The notes beneath the pieces are model-generated. The model was not told the DNA's origin. It worked only from the letters and a program-made list of their open reading frames with translations, and made no database searches. From Ahaetulla prasina (taxonomy: Eukaryota > Chordata > Lepidosauria > Squamata > Colubridae), in the NCBI RefSeq assembly GCF_028640845.1, contig NC_080539.1, forward strand, positions 162,407,736 to 162,471,735: 64,000 nt of DNA. Reading direction: 5' to 3'. A program made the position numbers and the translations under genes. Shown here piece after piece: positions 11,035 through 22,473 of the stretch (position 1 is the stretch's first letter; each line of letters begins with the position of its first letter).

Positions 11035-11801
11035 CAGGTAGTCCTCGACTTAATGACCACAATTGAGCCCAACATTTCTGTGTTTAAGTGAGATATTTGT
11101 TAAGTGAGTGTTGCCTCATTTTACAACCTTTCACAGAATCATCTATTGTAATGTCCTTCCTGTCAAAGACTACTTCAACTTTAATTGCAATAATACAAGG
11201 GCAACCAATAGATTTAAACTTAATGTAAACCGCTTTAATCTAGATTGCAGAAAATATGACTTCTGCAACAGAATCATCAGTGCTTGGAATACTTTACCTG
11301 ACTCTGTGGTCTCTTCTCATAATCCCAAAAGCTTTAACCAAAAACTTTCTACTATTGACCTCACCCCATTCCTAAGAGGACCATAAGGGGCGTGCATAAG
11401 CGCACAAACGTGCCTACCGTTCCTGTCCTATTGTTTTTCTTTTCTTCTTCCTATATATGTTTATATGTGTATATACTATATAATCTTTTTGTATGATGTT
11501 GTGACAAAATAAATAAAAATAAAATTAATGTTAAATGAATCACTGTGGTTGATAAGTTAGTAACTCGGTTGTTAAGTGACTCTGGCTTCCCCATGGACTT
11601 TGCTTATCAGAAGGTTACAAAAGGGGATCACATGACTCAAGGAGCCTGCAATGGTCATAAGTATGAACCCGTTTCCAGGCATCTGAATTTTGATCACATG
11701 ATCATGGGGATTGTGGAAAATGGTCATAAATCACTTTTTTTCAGTGCCGTTATAACTCTGAATGGTCACTAAATGAACTGTTGTAAGTTGAAGACTACCT
11801 G
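11035..11801. mobile_element. TA-flanked MITE split by a LINE 3' end
   Basis: Ends CAGGTAGTCCTCGACTTA and AAGACTACCTG, each flanked by TA (11033-11034, 11802-11803), the hallmark of Tc1/mariner-type insertion. The body (TTAAGTGAG, CCCCATGGACTTTGCTTATCAGAAGG, TTTTGATCACATGATCATGG) matches 13149-13544 in reverse orientation. About 390 bp of LINE sequence (11137-11527) interrupts it. Confidence 0.85.
11137..11527 (+). mobile_element. 3' end of a CR1/L2-group LINE
   Basis: A 5'-truncated LINE tail. The last codons (FNLDCRKYDFCNRIISAWNT, then LPDSVVSSHNPKSFNQKL) give the conserved C-terminal signature WNxLPxxVV of CR1/L2-group RT proteins, ending in a TAA after FLRGP near 11384. The 3' UTR has AAGGGGCGTGCATAAGCGCA and a T-rich stretch, ending ATGTTGTGACAAAATAAATA. 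Minus-strand copies of the same 3' end lie at 30509-30672 and 56444-56815. No clean target duplication was found. Confidence 0.75.
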
Positions 11802-11803
11802 TA

Positions 11804-12611
11804 TTTCATTCTACACTGAAAGGCATACAAACACAAATATGCATGCACAAAAAGCAGCAAAAAAAATCGGAAAAAAATGTTTATTTGACTGGTATCTGAT
11901 TCTTGTATCATTATTTTCCAATTGTATTCTGTTATCTGGGAGTCATTATGGACTATTTAAATCTTTAACCAGTGGAAGAAATTAAATTCTAACAACATTT
12001 TATAAAAGCATCGCTGAATAGGATTAAGCAAGATTTTTTTTTCATCAGTTATTTCAAGACTGTGAAAATATCACCCCAAGAATATGCGACAATAACTTTT
12101 TAATATAAAATTAACAGTGTAAGAGTATATGAGCTAATTTGTAGCTGATGAAACAGTATGGTTGACAACTGCAGCTATTACACATTTTAATTGCTATTAT
12201 GGTAACTTCAAAATAGAAAGCATGCCTTAATATTTGTTAGCATTGCCGAAACCTTTTTGACATTATGTAATTTGATTAACATTTTTGGCATTATAGAAAG
12301 TTCTCTTTTTCTGAAAATGTCACCAATTATTGCAAAAAATGCTTACTATAATAACTTCAATTTCTGTTTACGTACTGCATTTTCAGTTGTCTTCATTAAT
12401 ATCGTCCCATACCTAGACCATGTTATCATGATCTTACATGATAACATCAGCCAATTCACTATATAATCCCTAGCTATTTGTAATCATTTATAAAACCAAA
12501 CTATGAAAGAGTTGAAAAGAAACAGTCTGGGGTAAAATAGAACCAAAGAAACAAAAGCTTCAAAAAAAAAAAGGTTGGTTCTAAACATAGTGGAGAAAAA
12601 GATCTAAATAT
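11804..12611. other. No gene recognised
   Basis: AT-rich, with only short frames lacking motifs. Nothing assigned. Confidence 0.45.
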
Positions 12612-12619
12612 GTACAGAT

Positions 12620-13145
12620 CAGGGGTGAAATGTAAAATCTTTTACTACCAGTTCTGTGGGCGTGGCTTGGTATGTGTGTATGGTAATGTGACTAGGTGGG
12701 TGGCCAACTTTTTTTCTTTTTTCTTTACTTTTCAAAGCATTTTTTCTACAAGCTCTTTGGCCGAAGAGCTTGTAGAAAAAATGCTTTGAAAAGGTTCTGA
12801 TGATCCCAGGTGAGTTGCCTGATCGCCAGAACCCTTTCAAAGCATTTTTTTTTACAGCTTCTTCGGCCAAAGCGCTTGTAGAAAAAATGCTTTGAAAGGT
12901 TTCGGACAATCCCAGCTGAGCCGTGCAATTATCAGAGGCTTTTTTTTTTTACTTTTAAAGCATTTTTTCGGTCGAAGAAAAAATGCTTTTAAAAGTAAAA
13001 AAAAACCTCTGATGATCGCACGGCTTAGCTGGGCATGCGAGAGGGAAGGGGGGGAAGGGATTTTTGCTACTGGTTCTCTGAACAACCCGCCACCATCGCT
13101 ACCGGATCGGGAGATCCGGTCCAAACCGGGAGCATTTCATCCCTG
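12620..13145. mobile_element. hAT-type element with three stacked hairpins
   Basis: 526 bp with ends CAGGGGTGAAAT and ATTTCATCCCTG and a perfect 8-bp target duplication GTACAGAT (12612-12619 and 13146-13153). Inside are three inverted repeats: 12730-12791 (TTTCAAAGCATTTTTTCTAC arm), 12833-12899 (a diverged version of the same arm) and 12920-13027 (an arm containing TTTTAAAGCATTTTTTC). It inserted at the very tip of the neighbouring TA-flanked MITE, whose first bases form the duplication. There is no transposase. Confidence 0.9.
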
Positions 13146-13148
13146 GTA

Positions 13149-13544
13149 CAGATAGTCCTCGACTTATAACAGTTCATTTAGTGATCGTTCGAAGTTACAA
13201 CAGCACTGAAAAAAGTGACTTATGACCATTTTTCACACTTACAACCATTGCAGCATCCCCATGGTCATGTGATCAAAATTCAGGCACCTGGCAACTGACT
13301 CATATTTATGACCGTTTCAATGTTGTGAGGTCATGTGATCCATTTTTGTAACATTCTGACAAGCAAAGTCAATGGGGAAGCCAAATTCACTTAACAATCA
13401 CGTTACTAACTTAAGAACTGCAGTGATTTGCTTAACAACTGTGGCAAATAGGTCATAAAATGGGGGCAAAACTCACTTAATAAATGTCTCACTTAGCAAC
13501 AGAAATTTTGGGCTCAATTGTGGTTGTAAGTCGAGGACTAGCTG
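13149..13544. mobile_element. TA-flanked MITE (Tc1/mariner-like), full length
   Basis: 396 bp with termini CAGATAGTCCTCGACTTA and AAGTCGAGGACTAGCTG, each next to TA (13147-13148, 13545-13546). The body is non-coding and rich in repeated phrases such as ACTTAACAA and GTCATGTGATC. It is the best copy in the window for defining the family. Confidence 0.85.
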
Positions 13545-13611
13545 TATTCCCTTCAATGGAACTGAGAGAATAGAGCAACATTGTAATTGTTTATTTTAAT
13601 AATTTTATTGC

Positions 13612-13815
13612 ACAGTCAGCCAGATGTTTCGACTGGATTAGGTATTTTTATCCACCTATCCAGTCCTTCCCAAGAACCCAGGATAGGCAGATGTTGATGT
13701 TTGATGCAGTTAGAGATATCGTTGTAGGATGTAAGCTGTTCTGAGTAAAACTGCCTTTTGCAATTGACTAATGGTGAACTTGTCAACACCAGCTGTTATC
13801 ATTATTACTAATCTC
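13612..13815 (+). repeat. Unclassified interspersed repeat, copy 2
   Basis: Matches 932-1111 through CCAGTCCTTCCCAAGAACC and following blocks, and extends past it through ACTGCCTTTTGCAATTGAC to an ATTATTACTAAT-like 3' end. The A/T-rich terminus suggests a retroposed element, but its class is not resolved. Confidence 0.55.
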
Positions 13816-14766
13816 TTATCCGTCATTAGCAAGGCATAATTCCAGGCTTCTTCATACCTTATTTTTAAGTTTTTTTCTACTATCCATCACAGCTAAAATA
13901 AACTGAAAATGTGGGAGAACAGACAGAAAATAAAGCTATTTCACAACCTCTCTGAGTTCTACCTGCTTGGATTTGTCTAGGAAAACTTCTACACTGAAGA
14001 GACCACCTTTTACAGTTGAGGAGTTTAGGATGCAATCATTCTCTCTGGATTTCATCAGTGTCACTGTAGGTGTCAGTCAGAGGTGTGCTCAAAGGAGTTT
14101 CAGAAAGTGTTCTTTACTCCTTTGGGGTTCTGGTATGCTAGAGGTCTGAAAGTCTCATCTTTCCATGCAAGCCAGAAAAAGAAATTGTATGGCTGCACAT
14201 GATCAATGAAAATGAAAGATTTGTGTACCCTATCTTTCTTTCATAAACATTTTTTTTTTTACTGAATACAAACAGAGATCTTGGGACCTCCCAGACAATG
14301 TGGCTCAGAAAACAGACTGAAGGACTTCCTGACTATTTACTGTGCAAATTAGAGTAAACGATAGTTGTAATGTATAATAATATAGTAACCTAAAACTGGA
14401 CAAAATTAAATGTTATTTTGCATTATGGAAGAATTTTCCATTTTAAATTACCATTTAATTCTTTTTTTTTTTAAAGGCAAACTTGGCCTCTCACAACATT
14501 ACCATTCGGTTCTGAGAAAGTTGTTTTTAACTTCGTTTCAGAATAAAAAAAGACGAGCTTGATTTATATACATCAAAGTGTTTCCTGGTATGATGACCCA
14601 GACTTGGGGTTCAGTTTCAGAGTCTGAATGTGACTCTGAAGAAGCTGCTCCAGCTGAGCTTGTGGAATGTCAGCCTCAGGAAGGACACAGTAAGGCTGTT
14701 CAAACACAAGCACCACCTGAGCAGCTGGAAAAGTGAGGGGAGGATGAAGTGAAGCCTCCCAGTCCT
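13816..14766. other. No gene recognised
   Basis: No recurrent family or convincing frame. Short frames around 13967-14149 and 14573-14865 lack motifs. Confidence 0.45.
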
Positions 14767-15041
14767 CCCAGGTTTCCATTTTTTTTTACTACCGGTTCTG
14801 TGGGTAGTACCTCTTGGTGGGCGCGGCAGGTGAAGGATACTGTAAAATCTCCATTCCCAACCCACTCCAGGGGAAGAATACTACTAAATCCCCATTTCTT
14901 CCCAATCAGCTGGGAATTGGGAGGCAGAGAATAGATGGGGGCGGGGCCAGTCAGAATTTTTACTGCCGGTTCTTCGAACTACTCAAACTTTTCACTACCG
15001 GTTCTCCAGAACTGCTCAGAACCTGCTGAAACCCACCTCTG
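14767..15041 (+). mobile_element. hAT-type MITE, GGTGGGTTTCA family
   Basis: Same body as 50532-50829, with subterminal ACTACCGGTTCTGTGGG on the left and a complete right end CTGCTGAAACCCACCTCTG at 15041. The left terminus is degenerate and no convincing 8-bp duplication remains. Confidence 0.75.
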
Positions 15042-16249
15042 GTTCAGTCCCTGCACCAGATGAGTAGAGAAGAAAGCAGAACAGCGAAGTGCTATTAGAT
15101 TCCTTGCCAAGCAAAAGATTACATTTTCTGATGAGTGACAGTTGACCGTGGCCTACATAAGAAATAGCTCTGAGCAAACTCTTTCTGCTGAAAACTTCTG
15201 ACAGTTTGGTTTCCAGCTCGTGTCTGTTTCTTATACATAGATTCTATTCTAGAACCTCTTACCCTTGGAATAGTTGACAACCTTGACCCAAGTTCTTGGA
15301 AACTTGTACCAATTTTGGGCGGCACTGCATGCTCCTATTTCAAAACAAATTTTGCAAGAAATGTTTTGCAAGAAATGTTTTTGTTACATTTCTATATCTT
15401 GTTGTTAACTCTTTGGCCTTGAAGTAAAAATAATAATCTCCCGAGAAAATATGTTGCTTGCGTGGCTGAAACTTGAAGCAGGACACCTGGTAATTTATTT
15501 AACGTAAGCATTTGTCACACAGTGATCCAGATGTTACTGTTGCTTCTGGAGTTTCAGTGATTAGAGAGGATCTGGGAAAATTAATCATGGTTCCTAAATA
15601 AGTAGCCCTTTTACTGTACATAGGAAGTCAAAGGAAATTGATGAAAATGATATTACTTAAGCCATAATAATGAAGTTACAATCATTAATTTACAATCAAT
15701 TAATTTACAATCAATTTATAACCATTAATTTACAATCAATTCTATATCAATTGTTAGTCAATTTGCGCATTGCAGAGTTAGGCACAAATGAGAGTTAGGT
15801 TTCTCCACCAGATTTAAAGACATGAAGATTGAGTGTTTGACTTCTCAAAATGAGAAGAAAAAATCTAACTTTTTTGCCAGAAAAGAACGATAGGAAAACA
15901 ACAACAACACACCAATGGATTTCCTCCTGAAATCTTTGCTTGGGATTTAACTGAATCTAAAGGGATGTTTTCACAATGAAAAACAATTTTCAAATAGTTG
16001 TAAAGCATGTAATCAAAAAGAGTAAGCAGTAGTTAAAATTAAAAGAGGCAGAAAAAAGCATAGGGTTTGTGAAGGAGACAATTGTTTCGGAAATCAGTGA
16101 GCAGTGCTAAACAGGGAATCACCACTGAAATGAATATGATCTAGGAAGCTACCAGTGAGGGAGAAATGGCAAAAGGTAAAAAAATGGGGGTGGGGACTAA
16201 TTGTGATGAGAATGTCTAATATGCCCCTGATTGCTGACCTGTATGTATA
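15042..16249. other. No gene; small imperfect tandem repeat
   Basis: AT-rich sequence without a supported gene. At about 15671-15755 the phrase ATTAATTTACAATCA recurs three to four times as an imperfect short tandem repeat. Confidence 0.5.
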
Positions 16250-16483
16250 GAGCCATGGTGGCGCAGTGGTTAGAGTACAGTACTGCAGGCTACTTCCGCT
16301 GACTGCCGGCAGCCCGCAGTTTGGCAGTTCAAATCTCACCATCTCAGCCTTCCATCCTTCCGAGGTGGGTAAAATGAGGACCCAAATTGTTGGGAGCAAT
16401 ATGCTGACTCTGTAAACTGCTTAGAGAGGGCTGTAAAGCTCTGTAAAGCAGTATATAAGTCTAAGTGCTATTGCTATTGCTAA
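16250..16483 (+). mobile_element. Sauria-type tRNA-derived SINE
   Basis: Head GGTGGCGCAGTGGTTAGAGT supplies the A box and GGCAGTTCAAATCTC the B box of a pol III promoter. The central part (CCTTCCGAGGTGGGTAAAAT, GAGGACCC) and the 3' end (TATATAAGTCTAAGTGC, then repeated TATTGC) match what I recall of squamate Sauria SINEs. Length is typical for the class. It supports a squamate source. Confidence 0.85.
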
Positions 16484-16521
16484 AGGCTAAGACATATTGG
16501 TGGGTAGGAAAGAGGTCCATT

Positions 16522-17477
16522 CAGGGGTGAAATGTTCCCAGTTTGGACTGGATCAGCCGATCCAGTAGCGATGGTGGCGGGGGGTTCAGAGAACCGGTAG
16601 CAAAAATCCCTGCCCCCCCCACCCTTACCCACCCAATCACCCGGTCCCCACTTGCCTGCTTGCTGCTTCTTTCTGGCTCACTCGTTTTCCTGCCTTGCTT
16701 CACCTGCTGCAATCTCTTGCAATCAATTGCATCAGCTAGCAACTGAATCTGTCTGCCTGCCTGCCTTGTGCCTTCAATTTGGTAAGTCACTGGGGTTTTT
16801 TGGGGGGGCGGGGGAGCTTTAAAAAAATAGTTATTTGGTTTTTTTTAAGTTTTATGGAGGTTTTTTAGACATAGCAATTTAAAGTTAAGGAAGTTTTAGT
16901 TTAGCTGCTTTTATCTAAAAATATAAATAAAATAAAATAATAAAATAAAATATTTGTGCAGCTTTCTGAGATTTGGTGTGTTTCTGTAGTGTTTCACTCT
17001 AACTACACAAACACACAAAATCTCACAAAGGTATATGTGGCACTTTGTGTGGAAAAAGTGTGAAAGTTTGTTTTGAGCTTTTTGTGGCTATGTGAGGTTC
17101 CTGCTTGTTGCAGGGGCCATTTTGGATGAAGTGCAGCTGCTTTTACATTGTGTGTGAGTCAGTTGTGTTGTGTTGTGTGTGTGTGAAGTGTGAAAGTTGG
17201 TTTTAAGCTTTTTGTGGCTGTGTGAGGTTCCTGCTTGTTGCAGGGGCCATTTTGGGTGAAGTGCAGCTGCTTTTGCATTGTGTGTGAGTCAGTTGTGTTG
17301 TGTTGTGTGTGTGTAAAGTGTGAAAGTTGGTTTTTGGTACCTCATATTGTTTTGTGTACTTTGTTTATTATTTTTGTTATTTATTATTATTGGCCATGCC
17401 CACCTGTTCACCTGATCACCCATCAATTAAGCCACACCCATAGAACCAGTAGGTAAAATTTTTAGATTTCACCCCTG
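16522..17477. mobile_element. Large hAT-type non-autonomous element
   Basis: 956 bp between CAGGGGTGAAAT and ATTTCACCCCTG with a near-perfect 8-bp duplication (GGTCCATT at 16514-16521, GGTCTATT at 17478-17485). The interior carries two tandem copies of a roughly 130-bp block (about 17057-17180 and 17189-17320; shared phrase GGTTCCTGCTTGTTGCAGGG) rich in GTGTG. Much of this interior appears in reverse complement in the element at 61618-62967. No transposase frame is present. Confidence 0.85.
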
Positions 17478-17485
17478 GGTCTATT

Positions 17486-18592
17486 GTACATGTGTATATA
17501 CTTTCCTAAGCAGGTGATGTTATGTTGCTGGCAGAAAATCCCAATCATTTGCAGAAAATGTTAGATTATATAATGCAATTAACATGTTTCGATCTTAAAT
17601 GTATTGAAGATCAAGAGAAAAATGGAACATTTGCATGTTACAAGCAAATGGTGAAAAAACTCCAAGTACAAATTTGAAAAAGGGGAGAGATTTTAAGGCA
17701 TATAAATGGTGGTTATAAGGTAGTGAGTACCATGAAGTCGGGAAATATATGAATTGATGTTATTTAGCAATAAATGATATGCAACATTAACATAAGAAAC
17801 ACATACATAATGTCCAAAGAGGAAGAATATTTCTTACATGAGACAAGCACTTTTGGCAATGTGTCCACTGTAATGGTGAAAATATTTCACATTACTTATT
17901 TAGTTATATCATTCCATATCAATGCATGTTCTGAATAGCAGCTGACAAAAATATCCTAAAAAGAATATCTGCATTGTTCTATATTCCTCTAGACAATCTA
18001 CATAACCTACTTAGCAATGACCTTTTAAATAAAAGTGCTTAGCAAGGCAAAAAAAAAAGGGTGACAATTTATGCATATCCTATTGGTTTATTTTTATAGC
18101 CAGTTCTTCCTACAAACTGAATTTAGCAGGGCAAGAAATTCATTATCTAAAATTCCGTTGCATTTTTAAGTCTTCTACTGGATGCGAGCACCATTTTAAA
18201 TGATCATAACATTGTTTACATTACTGTAAATTTTAAATGGATTGTGAGTTTAAGAAAGGAACTTGGTATGCCTGTCTAACAGCAAGACAAAGATATTTTT
18301 CCCTGCAGCTTTATCATGGCGTGAGGCAAAGATTCAAAGAGTCTGTTTAGGGATTCTGCCAAGCAGAAGTGTAGATACAGTATTGATTTAAATTGGATTC
18401 TAAAAGCTGACTTTGTTATATAAAATGTACAGATCCAAAACATTCTTTGCATCATTGAAAACATAAAGCAGAGCAAATAAAATCTCTTGTGTTCAGAGAT
18501 CTCTCCGGTACTTTATTGAGGCTCCAAAATTTCCCCTTCTGCAGAAAGATTTTACAACGGCTTTATAAAATTATCAGCCAGAAAGTCAGATG
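17486..18592. other. No gene recognised
   Basis: AT-rich, with no recurrent family recognised and no frame with motifs. Confidence 0.45.
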
Positions 18593-18976
18593 CAGGTAGT
18601 CCTTGACTTACAACAGTTCATTTAGTGACTGTTCGAAGTTACAGCGGCACTAAAAAAAGTGACTCGTGACCATAATGCACACTTATGACTGTTGCAGCCT
18701 CACCAAAGTCACGTGATCGTAATTCAGATACTTGGCAACTGACTTATATTTATGACGGGTGCAATGTCATCATCTCTTGTGAACTTCTGACAAGCAAAGT
18801 CAATGGGGAAGCCAGATTCACTTAACAACCAAGGTTACTAACTGATCAACTGCAGTGATTCATTAAACAACTGCAGCAATACTGGTCATGAAATGGGGCA
18901 AAACCCAGTTAACAAATGTTTTACTTAGCAACAGAAATGTTGGGCTCCGTTGTGGTCATAAATTGAGGACTACCTC
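18593..18976. mobile_element. TA-flanked MITE (Tc1/mariner-like), older copy
   Basis: CAGGTAGTCCTTGACTTAC at the left and AATTGAGGACTACCT at the right bracket the same body as 13149-13544. The left flanking dinucleotide is TG rather than TA, so one edge has mutated. Confidence 0.8.
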
Positions 18977-19163
18977 TATTCCAGAGAAGATCTTGAAATT
19001 GGATTCAGGAGATCAGGGTTATGATTGGACCAAGGAGCTTCTGAATGAATGCATTTAGTTCCAGGTCGATTACCTTAGCTTTCTGGATCACTCTTTGTAA
19101 GGACCTGCTTCAGTTATCTTCTCAAGAAAGCACGACTCTTGAAAGGGTGGCAGTTCAAAAGGA

Positions 19164-19335
19164 ACATAACATAACATAACATAACATAACATAACATAAC
19201 ATGACATGACATGACATGACATAACATAACATAACATAACATAACATAACATAACATAACATAACATAACATAACATAACATAACATAACATAACATAAC
19301 ATAACATAACATAACATAACATAACATAACATAAC
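19164..19335. repeat. ATAAC pentanucleotide microsatellite, left block
   Basis: About 34 units of ATAAC with an internal run of the variant ATGAC near 19200-19220. This and the block at 19901-20062 look like one array, the 3' tail of the CR1 fragment at 20063-20489, split by the LTR between them. Confidence 0.95.
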
Positions 19336-19900
19336 CGTTCTGTCCCCTCCCAGCCTCAGCCACACGAGTTGGCTAAACGAGCCAGTAATTGAGTTCACGG
19401 CTGCTATCAGTCCTGGCAGGGAATCTGCAGCTGTCTGCCAAAGTCTCCCTTATCTTGGGTTGCTGGGCAACCAGGAAGTCAGCAATCCAGGCCGAATGTT
19501 CAGCTCAATTCTCCACGAGTCAAATAGTTCAGCTCAATTTTTGCTCGTCACGGAGCAGAAGAGCAGCCAGGGCTGCTTTTATACTCTGTGGGGTGTGGCT
19601 CCGTGACTCAGCACTCTCTAGGCCTGCCCCAGCCCTTCCTTTGTTGTAGCCGCCTCTTGTATCTCCGAAACCTGACATTTAGCCAGGCCTGGTTGCCATC
19701 AGCCGGGTCTGGAGGCGTGGCCTGAGGGGGGAGAGTCAGGGGACGGAGGCCTCATTATCTTCTCCACCTGGCCTGCCTCTGGCTCCTGGAGCTGAGCCAG
19801 AGGAGCCGGTGCTCCAGAGGTAAGTCCTGATAGCCCTTCCCCTTCACTTTCCGAGTCACTTTTTGGCAGGGGGCCCGGCTTGGGGGGCGCAGACACAACA
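19336..19900 (-). mobile_element. Solo LTR inserted in ATAAC microsatellite
   Basis: Read on the minus strand it begins TGTTGTGTCTGCG and ends GGGGACAGAACG. It contains a TATA-like box (GTATAAAAGC) and a GC-rich U3-like portion. Both edges abut ATAAC, which fits a 5-bp target duplication but is ambiguous inside an array. There is no internal gag or pol sequence. An open frame runs from the LTR start with KSDSESEGEG, in the same phase as the acidic frame of the other solo-LTR family here. Confidence 0.7.
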
Positions 19901-20062
19901 ATAACATAACATAACATAACATAACATAACATAACAGAACAGAACAGAACAGAACAGAACATAACATAACATAACATAACATAACATAACATAACATAAC
20001 ATAACATAACATAACATAACATAACATAACATAACATAACATAACATACATAACATAACAAC
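19901..20062. repeat. ATAAC pentanucleotide microsatellite, right block
   Basis: About 32 units with an internal run of five AGAAC variants near 19936-19960. It joins directly to the 3' end of a minus-strand CR1 (ACAGAGTTGGAAGGGACC), which supports its origin as a LINE tail expansion. Confidence 0.95.
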
Positions 20063-20489
20063 AGAGTTGGAAGGGACCTTGGAGGTCTTCTAGTCCAACC
20101 CCCTGCCGAGGCAGGAAACCCTACACCATTTCAGACAAATGGCTATTCAACATTTTCTTAAAGATTTCCAGTGTTGGTGCATTCACAACTTCTGCAGGCA
20201 AGTTGTTGCACTTATTGATTGTCCTAACTGTCAGGAAATTTCTCCTTAGTTCTAAGTTGCTTCTCTCCTTGATTAGTTTCTTGTTCTACCCTCAGGTGCT
20301 TTGGAGAATAATTTGACTCCCTCTTCTTTGTGGCAGCCCCTAAGATATCGGAAGTCTACTAACATGTCTCCCCTAGTCCTTCTTTTCATTAAACTAGACA
20401 TACCGAGTTCCTGCAACCATTCTTCATATGTTTTAGCCTCCAGTCCCCTAATCATCTTTTTTTGCTCTTCTCTGCACTCTTTCTAGAAA
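20063..20489 (-). mobile_element. 5'-truncated CR1 3' end
   Basis: The minus strand encodes the C-terminal part of a CR1 RT protein ([42 protein letters not shown]) with stops, then the conserved 3' UTR whose plus-strand form is TTGGAAGGGACCTTGGAGGT. It matches the longer copy at 42470-46560 with clear divergence, so it is an older insertion. Confidence 0.85.
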
Positions 20490-21032
20490 CTTCTACTAAA
20501 AGTGATTGCAGAGAAGTCAAGTGGACTCTGAGGTTCCCGTGCAGTGTTAAGCTATTTTTCCCTCTTCAAATCCCACCCTGATCCCCCAGTCCACCAGTAG
20601 CCAATAATATGCTGCAAAGGTGTTATGAGAACTCTGAAGCTTTAGCTTAATAGCAGTTCACTCTCAGGATGCTGCAACCTTGGTAACAGGCTGGTACTGG
20701 CTGGGAGGAAGCCCATCCATCACACAGACCTGCCCTCCCCCCAGATCCCATGTGTTACAGCAAAAGTGAAAGCATGCAAAGAATTTGACTCCAGCTTTAC
20801 TCCCCCTCCAGAATGGCAGCGTTCCCATGGGGACCTGACACTCTGTGATTTAAAAAAAGAAAAGCAAACAATTTTGTACTTTGGACACATTCAATATGCA
20901 GTTCCTCTAATATAGTCAAAAGGGTTTACAATTTTTACTAATTGTTTTGCATTATATTTTTGGTTTGCATTATACTGTTATATCGAGAGTCCAATGGGTG
21001 AAGGGCTAAGGCACCAGGTCAGAAACTGAGAC
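20490..21032. other. No gene recognised
   Basis: No supported feature between the CR1 fragment and the next MITE. Confidence 0.4.
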
Positions 21033-21040
21033 TTTTAAGT

Positions 21041-21406
21041 CAGGGGTGTCAAACTTGATTTCATTGAGGGCCACATCAGGGTTGCGTTTGACCTTGGGGG
21101 GGGGAAGGGAGGGTGTGTGTGGCCAGCTCTACATCACTCGTATCTGGGGTACCAGTGGTGGCCCGAGCATTCTGCCAGTGAAAACGGACTCCCAAGCTCC
21201 ATTTTTTGGCTGCAATGGCCTCCTCCAACCCTCTGTCAGTGAAAACAGAGCTCGGGAGGGTGGCACATAGCCCTCCCGAGCTCCATTTTTACTGGCAGAG
21301 GCACCGCAGGACAGTCCTTTGCTGTTTCCTGGGTGGCCCCACGAGCCAGATCTAAGCACCCCATGGGCCAGATCCGTCCCCCGGGGCCTTGAGTTTGACA
21401 CCCCTG
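21041..21406. mobile_element. hAT-type MITE, GGTGTCAAACT family, copy 2
   Basis: Ends CAGGGGTGTCAAACTTG and CTTGAGTTTGACACCCCTG. Flanks TTTTAAGT (21033-21040) and CTTTAAGT (21407-21414) match at 7 of 8 positions. Same body as 8448-8872, slightly shorter. Confidence 0.85.
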
Positions 21407-21414
21407 CTTTAAGT

Positions 21415-22465
21415 AGTAGTTCTGCATTAGGCGCAGGGCCAGCTGGGTGACTTTGAGCCAGATACTCTCTTTCATATCTGGGAAGCAAGCAGTGGCAAAC
21501 CACTTCTGAAATTCTGTCAAAAAAAGGGAAAAAAAATACTTCAGGGATTTGTCCAGACAGTTGGAATCAACACTGACTCAAGAGTAAAAAAAATAAAAAA
21601 GTAATTTGAGCCTACAATTGTAATCCTATAAAATATACCCTCTTATTTGAATATTAGTCTGGGAATTGTAAGTATAGTCACGCAACCCATTAATTTCACT
21701 TTCATCCTTAGCTCTGCCACATAATAGTTTTTCTACCAGTCCTCTCTGGTTCAGTGGTGTTCAATCTCTATCTAAATTCTTGTTCATATTGATAAGCCTC
21801 TGCTGGGGGAGGGGTTGGGATAAGTTATAAAGTGTACGTCATTACATTTCAATGCAAACTCTAGAAATTACACATATGCAATGTCACAAAAGTTCATCAT
21901 TTCGGCATCATTGTGGTTAGGGACAGAAATCTATTCCCATACTTCAGCAAATGCTTCCATCTGTGATACCATTCTTCTAAAAGTGACATATGACATTAAC
22001 ACCGAGGTTTCTTAGCAAAACACTCCATAAGGGTAATTAAGGAGAACCAAATGCCTACATCAAAAGTGCACGTCTTTCAGCTCCTAATAGGAAACATCGA
22101 GGTACATTTGGAAACAAATGCCTGAAAAAGTTAGAGCCACTAATGAATGTTCTGCCTCCTACGCATTTAGCTCTTTAGAGATATTTTGCCCTTTGAAATG
22201 GAACAGTAAACGTTGCCCAATATTACTCAAGTCAAAGTGCATAGGACTAAAGCCAGACAAATTATGTAGGTGAATAATGCAGAAAATGTCTTAAGTTCCA
22301 CATCTCATCTGTAGTTGTGAACCTGTAATCATAATATGGTCAATAATCTAAAATTTGCTGCTCTTTTTCAACTTCCTACCCAACTAATCTCTCTTCTGCT
22401 TAGGCGGTCCAAATATTCTCTGGATTGTATGCTACTTCCTTAAATGAAACATTAAACTTTGATCC
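21415..22465. other. No gene recognised
   Basis: Nothing supported. A/T-rich with scattered short frames. Confidence 0.4.
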
Positions 22466-22473
22466 AATCCGAG

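Noticed and set aside
19088..20061. Frames reading MLCYVMLCYV repeatedly
   Set aside because: Direct translation of the ATAAC/GTTAT microsatellite; not genes.
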